Shown: positions 1-7,484 of the stretch, piece after piece | Numbering within the stretch: the first letter of the stretch is position 1 | How the letters are laid out: the number at the start of each line of letters is the position of its first letter | Origin: Marinobacter persicus | GTDB lineage: Bacteria; Pseudomonadota; Gammaproteobacteria; Pseudomonadales; Oleiphilaceae | Direction: 5' to 3' | DNA: 64,000 bases | Assembly: GCF_900114155.1 (NCBI RefSeq) | Contig: NZ_FOSC01000006.1 | Coordinates: 1 to 64,000 of the forward strand | Position numbers and translations under genes: made by a program | The notes under the pieces: generated by a model | What the model was told of the DNA's origin: nothing | Seen by the model: the letters and a program-made list of their open reading frames with translations, nothing else | Databases searched by the model: none

Positions 1-87
1 TAACGCGAAGGTAACCGGCGCCGGAGCGCCAGCGGAGGGGACCAAAAGCGGCACGCTTTTGGCGTCCGGTTGACCGGCTAGTTAGTG
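1..87 (-). repeat. attC-like integron recombination site (cut by window start)
   Basis: Read on the minus strand, CACTAAC (81-87) is the R'' box. It is followed by a 5-nt spacer and an L'' box GGTCAACCGG. At the other end lie L' CCGGTTACC, a 5-nt spacer and GTTA (1-4), the start of R'. L'' pairs with L' except for one unpaired C, the extrahelical base typical of attC sites. The centre holds a further hairpin, CCAAAAGC/GCTTTTGG (41-61). The R' box is incomplete because the window begins inside it, and R'' starts with C where the consensus has a purine. The box order, equal spacers and extruded base fit an attC site well. Confidence 0.65.
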
Positions 88-328
88 GCAGGGTGTTGAC
101 GTTGCCTGCTCCCTGGCACTGACCGCGACGGCCTACTCCGTTACCTTGCACCGGCTCACGCCGATACCGTTTGTTTGAAACCACCGCCAAGCCAGCGGCG
201 GATGAACCTGTACTCAAAGGTACCAGATCCTGACTTAAATTTCGGCGGACAGCCCAAAACGACGAACACCGATTTTGCTACCAACGCCGCTGACGATTAA
301 AGCTGCCAAATCGGACGCGGACTCTGCT

Positions 329-384
329 GGCCTTGGTGCTCACCAGACTAAGCGGGTTTGGCTGCCAAGCCCGGCACCAAGGCC
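329..384. repeat. Long hairpin inside an ORF-less cassette
   Basis: An 11-bp perfect inverted repeat (GGCCTTGGTGC at 329-339, GCACCAAGGCC at 374-384) encloses a second stem, GGGTTTGG/CCAAGCCC. It lies in the middle of the segment between the two attC-like sites (88-421). That segment has no convincing gene: the only start placed like a cassette ORF, an ATG at the attC edge read on the minus strand, gives about 25 codons. The hairpin has no T tract, so it is not a clear terminator. Its role is unknown. Confidence 0.5.
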
Positions 385-421
385 ACTGGCACACGGCCAC
401 CCAAAAGGCCGGAGCCTTTGC

Positions 422-506
422 CATTAACGCCAGCCAACATGCGCGCCTACGAAATGGAGGCGAAGCCGCAATGTAGTAGGCGTCGCTGTGCTTGGTCTTG
501 TTAAGT
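422..506 (-). repeat. attC-like integron recombination site
   Basis: On the minus strand R'' is ACTTAAC (500-506), a full match to RYYYAAC. A 5-nt spacer AAGAC and L'' follow. L', a 5-nt spacer CTGGC and R' GTTAATG (422-428) close the site. L'' CCAAGCA pairs with L' (complement CCAACA) with one extra G, and further in GCGACGCCTAC pairs with GCGCGCCTAC with one extra A. Two extrahelical bases in the same arm are the hallmark of attC sites. The site begins 3 nt after the stop codon of the gene at 510-1184, exactly where an attC sits in a gene cassette. Confidence 0.72.
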
Positions 507-509
507 TAC

Positions 510-1184
510 TTACCCGATAACCAGCCGCAAGAATGGGGCTAGCAGATGGCTGTTTTTTTCAATTGCAAAGGCACCTACCAAAACTGGGAAGCCAAGATCT
601 ACAGTAGACAACTTTATCCATTGCCCAAACTTCAGGTTCCTTTGCTCAGTAAATACTCGGGCCAAGTCATCACCCGCTTTTGACAGTCGATCTTCGTAAA
701 ACTTCGAGCCGCTCCCTACGAAGTACTTTATCTTTTGGTCAATGTCATTAGAAAGCGGAAGCTTCGCAGCTGCAATTTCCGCTATCGACTTGTTGAGCAC
801 CTGAAGCGTTGCATGGATCTGAAGCAGATAGCCGTAAGCCTGAATCGCTTGATATATCTGTGCCGTCGATCGCCACTGCCGAAAATCGTGCCAGCTGTAT
901 ATTAGAAATGATAGGTAGAAATAAACCAGACCCAACGTTGTAGCGCCGAGGATTATTGGCCTTGTATGTTCAAAATCGTCAACCTCAAACCAAACGAATC
1001 GTTTGAGAGACAGCCCTTCAATCGACAGCAAAACTAAGACTGAGGCAAGTATCAGCAAGGTCTTTCGGGTACGCCGCGTGTGCTCCGAAAAAAAGTCCTT
1101 GAACACGATATCTGTGGGTTTCATTCCGTCTTTCAGTTCGAATTTTGTCACGTTAGCGAAACCCTTTAGCAAACTTAACTGCAT
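510..1184 (-). CDS. Unknown membrane protein carried on an integron cassette
   Basis: The 224-residue protein is not one I recognise. A soluble N-terminal stretch of about 37 residues is followed by two hydrophobic segments (about residues 42-62 and 78-98). A mostly helical, charged middle part follows, and a third hydrophobic stretch lies near the C-terminus (about 197-222). The stop codon is 3 nt from an attC-like site on the same strand, which is the arrangement of a cassette gene. Base composition is visibly more AT-rich than in the genes from 1596 onward, consistent with transfer. The upstream cassette edge may be the GTTAAAA at 1223-1229 (minus strand). No function can be assigned. Confidence 0.7.
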   Translation of the reverse strand: MQLSLLKGFANVTKFELKDGMKPTDIVFKDFFSEHTRRTRKTLLILASVLVLLSIEGLSLKRFVWFEVDDFEHTRPIILGATTLGLVYFYLSFLIYSWHDFRQWRSTAQIYQAIQAYGYLLQIHATLQVLNKSIAEIAAAKLPLSNDIDQKIKYFVGSGSKFYEDRLSKAGDDLARVFTEQRNLKFGQWIKLSTVDLGFPVLVGAFAIEKNSHLLAPFLRLVIG

Positions 1185-1229
1185 AATTCAACGACAAACG
1201 ACTTCTATCCGATACGCGCCTATTTTAAC

Positions 1230-1595
1230 ACCCGCCACACAGCCACCCGTCGTTTTCTTTCTTTTTATCAGAAACCTACCATTCTCCGAACAGTAGCGCC
1301 GCCGGAAATAGGCGTCAATTTTCCGGTTTGTCTCAAGTCATAAATTCGCCTATTCGCACGCTCCACGTCTGGAAGGCGATATTTTTCAAAGAGATGCAAC
1401 CATTCCGGAAGAAGATCGCGGACTTTAACGACAGTTGTCGCATATCTCCGGTTAATCAGGTGATGTGATCGGGCTCCACAGGGCAACGTGCGGCTCCATG
1501 CGCTTTTGATGGCAGGCGGGGAATCAGAGGAAAAAGGGAGGGATGACGGAGTCAAACGACCGGTGCCGACTGACTCCGCGAGGTTTGGCGAGGTA
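1230..1595. other. Intergenic region at the cassette-array edge
   Basis: No convincing gene. On the minus strand an open frame ending at 1268 encodes about 60 residues with no usual start codon (ending GGATVRRMVGF). It may be a gene remnant. The octamer AATAGGCG or its complement occurs at about 1306-1313 and 1345-1352, and a partial copy lies at 1216-1222 by the presumed cassette edge. No integrase frame is visible on either strand. Confidence 0.4.
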
Positions 1596-2093
1596 TCAGT
1601 GCTCCATGCTGGAGTGATCCATCTGCTTGCTGCCATCCATAGACTGCACCCGCAATTCCACGTCCACAGAGTCGGCACCCTCAAACTCCAGCGTTACCGG
1701 CACCGGCTCACCCTCGGTGATGGGGCTCTTCAGTTGCTCCAGCATCAGGTGGTAGCTCATGGGTTCGAGCTTCACGGTTTCGCCAGCCGGGATCGCCAGG
1801 CCGCCTTTTACGGACTGCATGCGCATGATGTCGCCGTCCATCACGGTTTCATGGATGGAGACGTGGCCGGCCTTGGGGGTTTCAGCGCCTACCAGGCGGA
1901 TTTCTTCATCGGTGTGGTTGCTGATTTCCATGTAGCCCACACCCATGGGGGTGCCCGGCGGTGTGGGGCGGGTCCAGGGGTCGGCGATGCCAACCGGGCC
2001 TTGTTCGCCACCATGGTCGGCCGCAAAGGCAATGGGTGCGAGGGCCGCGCAGGCCAGGGCAAAGGCGCAGGCCAGGGAGTTCAGTCGTTTCAT
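1596..2093 (-). CDS. Periplasmic copper chaperone, PCu(A)C family
   Basis: This 165-residue protein begins with a signal peptide (about residues 1-24, ending AFAADHG) and is expected in the periplasm. There PCu(A)C proteins bind Cu(I) and help load cytochrome oxidase. The family metal motif H-x(n)-M-x(about 21)-H-x-M is visible: VSIHETVMDGDIMRM, then PMSYHLML. The first part carries the usual PWTRPTPPG and GVGYMEI segments. The C-terminus adds a Met/His-rich tail (MDHSSMEH) that could also bind copper. The gene stands alone on the minus strand, upstream of the cassette array and downstream of the PsiE-like gene. Confidence 0.88.
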   Translation of the reverse strand: MKRLNSLACAFALACAALAPIAFAADHGGEQGPVGIADPWTRPTPPGTPMGVGYMEISNHTDEEIRLVGAETPKAGHVSIHETVMDGDIMRMQSVKGGLAIPAGETVKLEPMSYHLMLEQLKSPITEGEPVPVTLEFEGADSVDVELRVQSMDGSKQMDHSSMEH

Positions 2094-2199
2094 GCTCAGT
2101 CACCAGGTGCTTGTTTTTCGGTATTTTCCTGCCGGAATCATCGGCGTAACCCCTCTTACCCTGCAAGCGGCAAATTGTCGCAGAAACACGGGCGCGCTC

Positions 2200-2712
2200 T
2201 TACCAGTCCCGGTTCGGGTCTCCCTGGCGCAGCAGCCAGTAGGTAATGCCCAGCGCCAGGGTGGTGGCGGCAATACCCAGCAGGTACATGGGGGTGAGGG
2301 TTTCAAAATCCAACACGATCACTTTCCGGGCGATGGCCATCAGGGCGGTGGCGACTACCAGCTGAACCGGAAACACGTTGGTGCCCAAGTACAGGCGGAT
2401 GTTGATGAAGATTTCCACCGCAATCAGCACCGCCATGAAGGCGCCGAAGGTGAAGAAGATGTCGTTGATGTCCAGCAGCAACAAAGGCGGCGTCACCAGC
2501 CGGTCGTAGATGATGTAGATGACATCGCCCACGCCCCAGAGAATCACCGCCACCATCAAAACCGCCAGCACGCGGATGGCAAAACGAATGATCCGATGCA
2601 GGCCCCGGAAGAACGGGTCCGGAAAATCTACCGGCAGTTCTTGATGCAGCTCATGCCGCTTCTCATGTTCAGGAACTGTGACCTCTTCCTTCTCGTTACC
2701 AGAACCCGCCAT
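2200..2712 (-). CDS. PsiE-family (phosphate-starvation-inducible E) membrane protein
   Basis: A 170-residue integral membrane protein. A charged N-terminal cytoplasmic stretch of about 35 residues precedes four hydrophobic segments (about residues 44-70, 78-105, 112-130 and 140-160). The arrangement, including VVATALMAIARKVIVLDFE in the third segment, matches the PsiE domain. The molecular function of the family is unknown; the name comes from E. coli psiE, which is induced by phosphate starvation. The gene lies between a zinc-ribbon protein and a copper chaperone on the same strand. The 106-bp gap to the chaperone argues against tight coupling. Confidence 0.75.
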   Translation of the reverse strand: MAGSGNEKEEVTVPEHEKRHELHQELPVDFPDPFFRGLHRIIRFAIRVLAVLMVAVILWGVGDVIYIIYDRLVTPPLLLLDINDIFFTFGAFMAVLIAVEIFINIRLYLGTNVFPVQLVVATALMAIARKVIVLDFETLTPMYLLGIAATTLALGITYWLLRQGDPNRDW

Positions 2713-2751
2713 AAACCATCTCCTTCCGGGCCTGCATTCATCTGGGAGTGA

Positions 2752-3090
2752 TCAGGCCTTTTTCACAAACTCCGATTTCAACTTCATAGCACCGACACCA
2801 TCAATCTTGCAATCAATATCGTGATCACCATCAACCAGGCGAATGCTCTTCACCTTGGTTCCCACCTTCACAACCAGGCTGGAACCTTTCACCTTCAGGT
2901 CCTTGATCACCGTCACCGAATCGCCGTCCTGAAGCTCATTGCCGTTGGCATCGCGAACCACCGGGCCCGCCTCGGCTTCCGCCTGCTCAGCCTCGGTCCA
3001 TTCATGGCCGCACTCGGGGCACACAAGCTGAACGCCGTCTTCGTAGGTGTATTCGGAGCTGCACTGGGGGCAAGAGGGGAGCTGGGACAT
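2752..3090 (-). CDS. yjdM: Zinc-ribbon protein YjdM (PhnA family)
   Basis: A 112-residue protein with an N-terminal zinc ribbon (CPQC about residues 7-10, CPEC about residues 25-28) and the conserved C-terminal domain with [25 protein letters not shown]. This is the YjdM/PhnA family. E. coli YjdM was once called PhnA but is not an established phosphonate enzyme, and its role is unclear. The ATG at 3090 is preferred over the one two codons earlier because AGGA sits 7 nt before it but directly against the earlier one. The gene is divergent from yaiI, with a structured repeat between them. Confidence 0.88.
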   Translation of the reverse strand: MSQLPSCPQCSSEYTYEDGVQLVCPECGHEWTEAEQAEAEAGPVVRDANGNELQDGDSVTVIKDLKVKGSSLVVKVGTKVKSIRLVDGDHDIDCKIDGVGAMKLKSEFVKKA

Positions 3091-3201
3091 TATCATTTCC
3101 TGTTAATAGAGTGTGAACGGAATTATACCACTTCCCGCGCGTTGATTTCTCAGCAGCTCTATCCATCTACCGAGCCGCGGCGTCTTGCTGATTGATCGAA
3201 A

Positions 3202-3309
3202 GGCATATGCGGATAAGGCTTCCAAAAATTTTGAGGGCCAAGGATGGCCCGAAATAAGCGCACAAGGATGTGCTCGTAGCGGTTTTTGGAAGCCTTATCC
3301 GCATATGCC
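3202..3309 (+). repeat. Structured repeat A: long stem with two ANGGAY hairpins
   Basis: The arms 3202-3228 and 3283-3309 are perfect 27-nt inverted repeats. The 54-nt interior carries two small hairpins on the plus strand: GGGCC-AAGGAT-GGCCC (3235-3250) and GCAC-AAGGAT-GTGC (3260-3273). Both have an ANGGAY hexaloop closed by C-G, the shape bound by CsrA/RsmA. The GGA triplets are 24 nt apart. The interior is almost identical to repeat B at 17352-17459, but the outer 18 nt of the arms are unrelated. The element lies between the divergent genes yjdM and yaiI, about 86 bp before yaiI. The rest of the 3091-3395 gap shows no gene. Confidence 0.85.
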
Positions 3310-3395
3310 AGCCTCCCAAATAGCAAATACAAAGAAGCAGTCGCGGACCTCATCCGGTAAACTCAAACCAAAACCAAGTTCAAAGGAACCCCCAA

Positions 3396-3848
3396 ATGCC
3401 TATCTGGGTCGACGCCGACGCCTGCCCCGTACCAATCAAGGAAATCCTCTGCCGCGCCGCCACCCGCTGGCAGGTTGAAACCACCTTCATTGCCAACCAC
3501 GCCATCAACCTGCCACCGAGCCCGTACATCAAGCGCCGGCAGGTACCCCTGGGCTTCGACGTGGCCGACAACGACATCATGGAACAGATGACCAAAGGCG
3601 ATCTGGTGATCACCCAGGACATCCCCCTGGCCGCCGAGGCCATCGAGAAAGGCGCGGACGTGTTCAACCTGCGCGGCCAAGCCTTCACCAAAGAGAACAT
3701 CCGCCAGCGCCTGGCCATGCGCAATTTCATGGAAGAGATGCGCAATGCAGGGCAAGTCACCGGTGGCCCGGCCCCGTTCAGCCAGACCGACCGCAAGGAA
3801 TTTGCTGATAAGCTGGACCGGTGGCTACAACGAAACGCACGCAAGTGA
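3396..3848 (+). CDS. yaiI: YaiI/YqxD-family protein (DUF188, UPF0178)
   Basis: A 150-residue cytosolic protein with the family's opening MPIWVDADACPVPIKEIL, the central D-x-A-D-N-D segment (GFDVADNDIME), and GDLVITQDIPLA followed by GQAFTKENI. DUF188 resembles PIN-like nuclease folds, with conserved acidic residues near the start and centre, but its biological role is not established. AAGGA lies 8 nt before the ATG. The stop codon overlaps a Fur-box-like sequence that probably controls the following iron genes. Confidence 0.9.
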   Translation: MPIWVDADACPVPIKEILCRAATRWQVETTFIANHAINLPPSPYIKRRQVPLGFDVADNDIMEQMTKGDLVITQDIPLAAEAIEKGADVFNLRGQAFTKENIRQRLAMRNFMEEMRNAGQVTGGPAPFSQTDRKEFADKLDRWLQRNARK

Positions 3849-3865
3849 TAATGATTAAGTTTTAA
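3847..3865 (+). promoter_or_regulatory. Fur-box-like operator before the iron-uptake island
   Basis: The first nine bases, GATAATGAT, are identical to the first half of the Fur consensus GATAATGATAATCATTATC. The second half is weaker and overall agreement is about 12 of 19. It lies 66 bp before the start of the ABC protein at 3931, which suggests iron-dependent repression. This is a sequence match only. Confidence 0.5.
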
Positions 3866-3930
3866 AATAGCAGCGAATCCGCTACCCTTGCCGGCTTTCA
3901 TCACCGAGCCCTGTCATAAGGAAGCGGATC

Positions 3931-5736
3931 ATGTCTTCAAACCGCCAGCACACCAGCAGTTTTGTCGCCCTGGGTCGACTGCTCCGGTATGCCCGGGGCT
4001 ACCGCCGCCGGATCATCGCCGCCACCACCTGCTCCATCATCAACAAACTGTTCGATATCGCCCCGGAAATCCTGATCGGCGTGGCCATCGACGTGGTGGT
4101 GAACCAGGAAGAAAGTTTTGTGGCCGGGCTGGGCTTTGAGACCGCCCAGGAGCAGATCACCGTGCTGGCCGCCCTCACCTTCTTTATCTGGGCCGGCGAA
4201 TCGCTGTTCGAATACCTGTTCCAGGTGCTCTGGCGCAACCTGGCCCAGCGCCTGCAATCCGACCTGCGCCAGGATGCCTACGAGCACGCCCAGCGTCTGG
4301 ACATGAGCTTTTTCGAATCCACCAGTTCCGGGCAGCTGGTGGCCACCATGAACGACGATGTGAACCAGCTGGAACGCTTCCTGGACGGCGGCGCCAACGC
4401 CATGATTCAGGTGGGTGTCACCGTGGTGGCCGTGGGTGCGGTGTTCTTCGTGCTGTCGCCACTGATCGCACTGCTGGCCTTCACCCCGATTCCGCTGATT
4501 ATCTGGGGCGCGTTCTACTTCCAGCGCAAGGCCGGGCCGCTGTACGCGGACGTGCGCGAAAAAGTGGGCGATCTCTCCAGCCGGCTGGCCAATAACCTGG
4601 GCGGCATCGCCACCATCAAGAGCTTCACCGCCGAGCAGCGCGAATCCGAGCGGCTGAAGCAGGCCAGCGAGGCCTATGTGCAGGCCAACGCCCGCGCCAT
4701 TCGCATCAGCTCCGCCTTCATTCCGGTGATTCGCATGGCGATCCTGGCCGGCTTTCTGGCCACCTTCACGGTGGGCGGCATGATGGCGCTGGAAGGCTCG
4801 CTGAACGTGGGTGCCTACGGCGTGCTGGTGTTCCTGACCCAGCGCCTGCTCTGGCCGCTGACCGGCCTGGCGGAAGTGATTGATCTGTTCGAACGCGCCA
4901 TGGCCAGCACCCGCCGCATCCTCGACCTGCTGGCCGAGCCGGTGAATGTGCGTGACCAGGCTGGAACCTCACTGGCCCAGCCGGTGCGCGGCGAGGTAAG
5001 TTTCAACAACGTCGAGTTCCGCTATGGCAGCAGCGGAGCCGGCGTGCATGGCATCAGCCTGGACGTGCCGGCCGGCCATACGCTCGCCTTGGTGGGCGCC
5101 ACCGGCTCCGGCAAATCTACCCTGATCAAACTGCTGCTGCGCTTCTACGACCCCGAACGGGGTGAGATCCGCATCGACGGCCAGCCCATCCGCGAGGTCA
5201 GCCTGAAATCCCTGCGCGATGCCATTGGCCTGGTCAGCCAGGATGTGTACCTGTTTGAAGGCAGCATTCGCGACAACCTGGCCTACGGCAAACCCGGCGC
5301 CAGCGAAGAAGAGATCATCGAGGCGGCGAAAACCGCCGAGGCCTGGTCGTTCATCAGTGCCCTGCCCGAGGGCCTGGACACCGCCGTGGGTGAACGGGGC
5401 GTGCGCCTCTCCGGCGGCCAGCGCCAGCGCCTGTCCCTGGCCCGTGCGTTGCTGAAAGACCCACCAATCCTGGTACTTGATGAGGCCACCAGCGCCGTGG
5501 ACAACGAGACAGAGGCCGCCATACAGCGCTCTTTGAGCCGCATCGGCCACAACCGCACGGTGATCATGATCGCCCACCGGCTGTCCACCATCGTGGAAGC
5601 CGACACCATTGCGGTGGTGGAAAACGGCCGGGTGATCGAGCAAGGCGACCACCAGAGCCTGCTCGCCCGCCAAGGCGCCTACCACGCCCAGTGGCAGGTA
5701 CAAACCGGGCAGGTACTGGCCCACACCACAGATTGA
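3931..5736 (+). CDS. Exporter-fold ABC transporter (fused membrane and ATPase domains)
   Basis: The 601-residue protein fuses an N-terminal six-helix ABC exporter domain (about residues 30-330) to an ATPase domain. The ATPase motifs are all present: Walker A GATGSGKST (about residue 389), signature LSGGQ, Walker B ILVLDEATSA and H-loop AHRLS. Half-transporters of this kind work as dimers in the inner membrane. Its place at the head of a siderophore-uptake island, behind a Fur-like site, suggests siderophore export or YbtPQ-like import through an exporter fold. The substrate cannot be read from sequence. AAGGAAG precedes the ATG. The next gene follows after 52 bp with its own Fur-like site, so two transcription units are possible. 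Confidence 0.85.
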   Translation: MSSNRQHTSSFVALGRLLRYARGYRRRIIAATTCSIINKLFDIAPEILIGVAIDVVVNQEESFVAGLGFETAQEQITVLAALTFFIWAGESLFEYLFQVLWRNLAQRLQSDLRQDAYEHAQRLDMSFFESTSSGQLVATMNDDVNQLERFLDGGANAMIQVGVTVVAVGAVFFVLSPLIALLAFTPIPLIIWGAFYFQRKAGPLYADVREKVGDLSSRLANNLGGIATIKSFTAEQRESERLKQASEAYVQANARAIRISSAFIPVIRMAILAGFLATFTVGGMMALEGSLNVGAYGVLVFLTQRLLWPLTGLAEVIDLFERAMASTRRILDLLAEPVNVRDQAGTSLAQPVRGEVSFNNVEFRYGSSGAGVHGISLDVPAGHTLALVGATGSGKSTLIKLLLRFYDPERGEIRIDGQPIREVSLKSLRDAIGLVSQDVYLFEGSIRDNLAYGKPGASEEEIIEAAKTAEAWSFISALPEGLDTAVGERGVRLSGGQRQRLSLARALLKDPPILVLDEATSAVDNETEAAIQRSLSRIGHNRTVIMIAHRLSTIVEADTIAVVENGRVIEQGDHQSLLARQGAYHAQWQVQTGQVLAHTTD

Positions 5737-5753
5737 TAGTAATTATTATTTAG
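5735..5753 (+). promoter_or_regulatory. Fur-box-like operator before the fhuC-like gene
   Basis: This AT-rich stretch beginning GATAGTAATTATTATT agrees with the Fur consensus at about 12 of 19 positions and stands out from its GC-rich surroundings. It overlaps the stop codon of the ABC exporter gene and lies about 35 bp before the ATPase gene of the importer. It would allow iron control of the importer genes independently of the exporter. Confidence 0.45.
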
Positions 5754-5788
5754 ATTACCATGCCGACTCTTGACGATGGGGAGCCTGC

Positions 5789-6562
5789 ATGTCGGCATTT
5801 TTCGAAGTTTCCAACCTCGGGGTTCGCATTGGCGACACCCCGATTCTTCAGGATGTAAACCTGGGTTTCGCGGAGGGTGAAGTAACCGCCCTGCTGGGCC
5901 ACAATGGCTCGGGCAAGTCCACCCTGCTGAAAGTGCTGGCGCGGCATCAGCCACCCACAAGCGGTCACGCCCGGCTTCTGGGCAAGTCCTTCCAGCAAAC
6001 GGGCGCCCGGGAATTCGCCCGAACGGTGGGTTATCTGCCCCAGCACCCGCCCGCCACCGATGGCCTGACCGTGCGTGAACTGGTGGCCCTGGGCCGCTAC
6101 CCCTGGCGCGGGCCGCTCGGGCGCTATACCGCCGAAGACCACCAACTGATCGACCAGGCCATTGCCGACACTGGCCTTGAAGCTTTCAGCCACCGCTCCG
6201 TGGACACCCTCTCCGGCGGCGAACGCCAGCGGGCCTGGATTGCCATGCTGCTGGCCCAGCAAACCCGCTGCCTACTGCTGGACGAACCCATCTCCGCGCT
6301 GGATGTGAAACACCAGGTGGAAACCCTGCGCCTGGTGCACCGGCTGGCCGAAAGCCGGGAGCTGACGGTGATTGTGGTCTTGCACGATGTGGATCTGGCG
6401 GCCCGTTTCTGTGACCGGCTGGTGGCATTGAAGGCCGGCCGGCTGATCGCCGATGGCCGCCCGGACGAGATCATGAAAGAAGGCACGCTGGAAGCCATCT
6501 ACAGCGTACCGATGGGCGTGATGGAGCGGGCTCCCGGGCAGTGGGTGTCTTATGTTCACTAG
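5789..6562 (+). CDS. Iron-siderophore ABC importer, ATP-binding protein (FhuC/FepC type)
   Basis: A 257-residue ATPase that powers siderophore import across the inner membrane together with the permease at 7474. Visible motifs are Walker A GHNGSGKST (about residue 38), a Q-loop in TVGYLPQHPPA, signature LSGGERQRAW and Walker B CLLLDEPISALD. The H-loop VVLHDVDLAARFCD is typical of the FecCD-type importer family. GGGGAG precedes the ATG. The stop codon overlaps the start of the binding-protein gene by 11 nt, indicating translational coupling. Gene order C-D-B matches fhuCDB. Confidence 0.9.
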   Translation: MSAFFEVSNLGVRIGDTPILQDVNLGFAEGEVTALLGHNGSGKSTLLKVLARHQPPTSGHARLLGKSFQQTGAREFARTVGYLPQHPPATDGLTVRELVALGRYPWRGPLGRYTAEDHQLIDQAIADTGLEAFSHRSVDTLSGGERQRAWIAMLLAQQTRCLLLDEPISALDVKHQVETLRLVHRLAESRELTVIVVLHDVDLAARFCDRLVALKAGRLIADGRPDEIMKEGTLEAIYSVPMGVMERAPGQWVSYVH

Positions 6563-7484
6563 GCCTGCAGCCCTGACGTTACTGTTTTTCATACTGTCGG
6601 CACTGGCCCCCACAGCCGCAGCCGAATCCTGGCAACACGAAAACGGGACACTCACCCTTGAAGACACCCCGAAACGGGTAGTCGCCCTGAACTGGGCCGC
6701 CACCGAGGCCCTGCTGTTGCTGGGCGTCACCCCGGTGGGCGTGGCCGACCTGGAAGGCTATGGCCATTGGGTGCAAGAACCCGCGCTGCCGGAAAGCGGC
6801 GTGGCCAACGTGGGCACCCGGGTGGCCCCCAGCCTTGAAGCCATTGCCGAACTGGAACCGGACCTGATCGTCACCAGTGCGGAGATGGCTCCCGCTGCCG
6901 GTCTGTTGAATCGTATTGCCCCAACCTACGTGATCAGCGTGTACCGCGAAGGCAAAGACGCCTTCGACCAGGCCCGGAAAATGCTGCTGACCCTTGGCGA
7001 CATACTGGACCGCCAGGAGCGCGCTGAAGACGTGATGGCGGACATTGAACAGACACTGGCCGAACAGCGCGCCCGGCTGGCCGGCGCGGACCTGCCACGC
7101 CGGCCTGTGGCACTGGTGAACTTCCTGGACTCCCGCCATGTACGCATCTATGCCCCCAATGGCCTGTACCAGACCGCACTGAAGGCCCTGGAACTGCCCA
7201 ATGCCTGGCCCCATGCCGGCAACTTCTGGGGGTTCTCGGTCGTCGGGCTCGAAACCCTGGCGGAGCACCCGGAAGCCCGCCTGGTGGCACTCTCACCCAC
7301 TCCGCCCGGACTGAAGCAAACCCTGGCCGAAAGCCCATTCTGGACCTACCTGCCCGCCGTGCAGCGGGACCAGGTGTACCAGATGGATCCGGTCTGGCCG
7401 TTCGGCGGTGCCTACCAGGTCAAGCGCCTCGCCGTCTACCTGACCGACGCCCTGTTGGCCGGAGGTACCGACAATGTCCAATAG
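6552..7484 (+). CDS. Iron-siderophore ABC importer, periplasmic binding protein (FhuD type)
   Basis: The 310-residue protein starts with a signal peptide (cleavage near TAAAESW, about residue 24). The helical-backbone binding-protein fold of cluster A-II follows, with RVVALNWAATEALLLLGVTPVGVAD near the start and LEPDLIVTS in the first lobe. It would bind the ferric siderophore in the periplasm and deliver it to the FhuB-like permease. It overlaps both neighbours (11 nt with the ATPase gene, 11 nt with the permease gene). The siderophore is not identifiable; the FhuD resemblance and the downstream FhuF-like reductase favour a hydroxamate or mixed type. Confidence 0.88.
   Translation: MFTRPAALTLLFFILSALAPTAAAESWQHENGTLTLEDTPKRVVALNWAATEALLLLGVTPVGVADLEGYGHWVQEPALPESGVANVGTRVAPSLEAIAELEPDLIVTSAEMAPAAGLLNRIAPTYVISVYREGKDAFDQARKMLLTLGDILDRQERAEDVMADIEQTLAEQRARLAGADLPRRPVALVNFLDSRHVRIYAPNGLYQTALKALELPNAWPHAGNFWGFSVVGLETLAEHPEARLVALSPTPPGLKQTLAESPFWTYLPAVQRDQVYQMDPVWPFGGAYQVKRLAVYLTDALLAGGTDNVQ

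Noticed and set aside
1268-1480. Possible integrase or regulator fragment on the minus strand
   Set aside because: The residues do not match the integrase C-terminal motifs and no usual start codon is present; kept only as part of the intergenic note.
3202-3309. Repeat A as a CRISPR unit or an attC site
   Set aside because: There are no regularly spaced direct repeats, and the core lacks GTTRRRY boxes and extrahelical bases.
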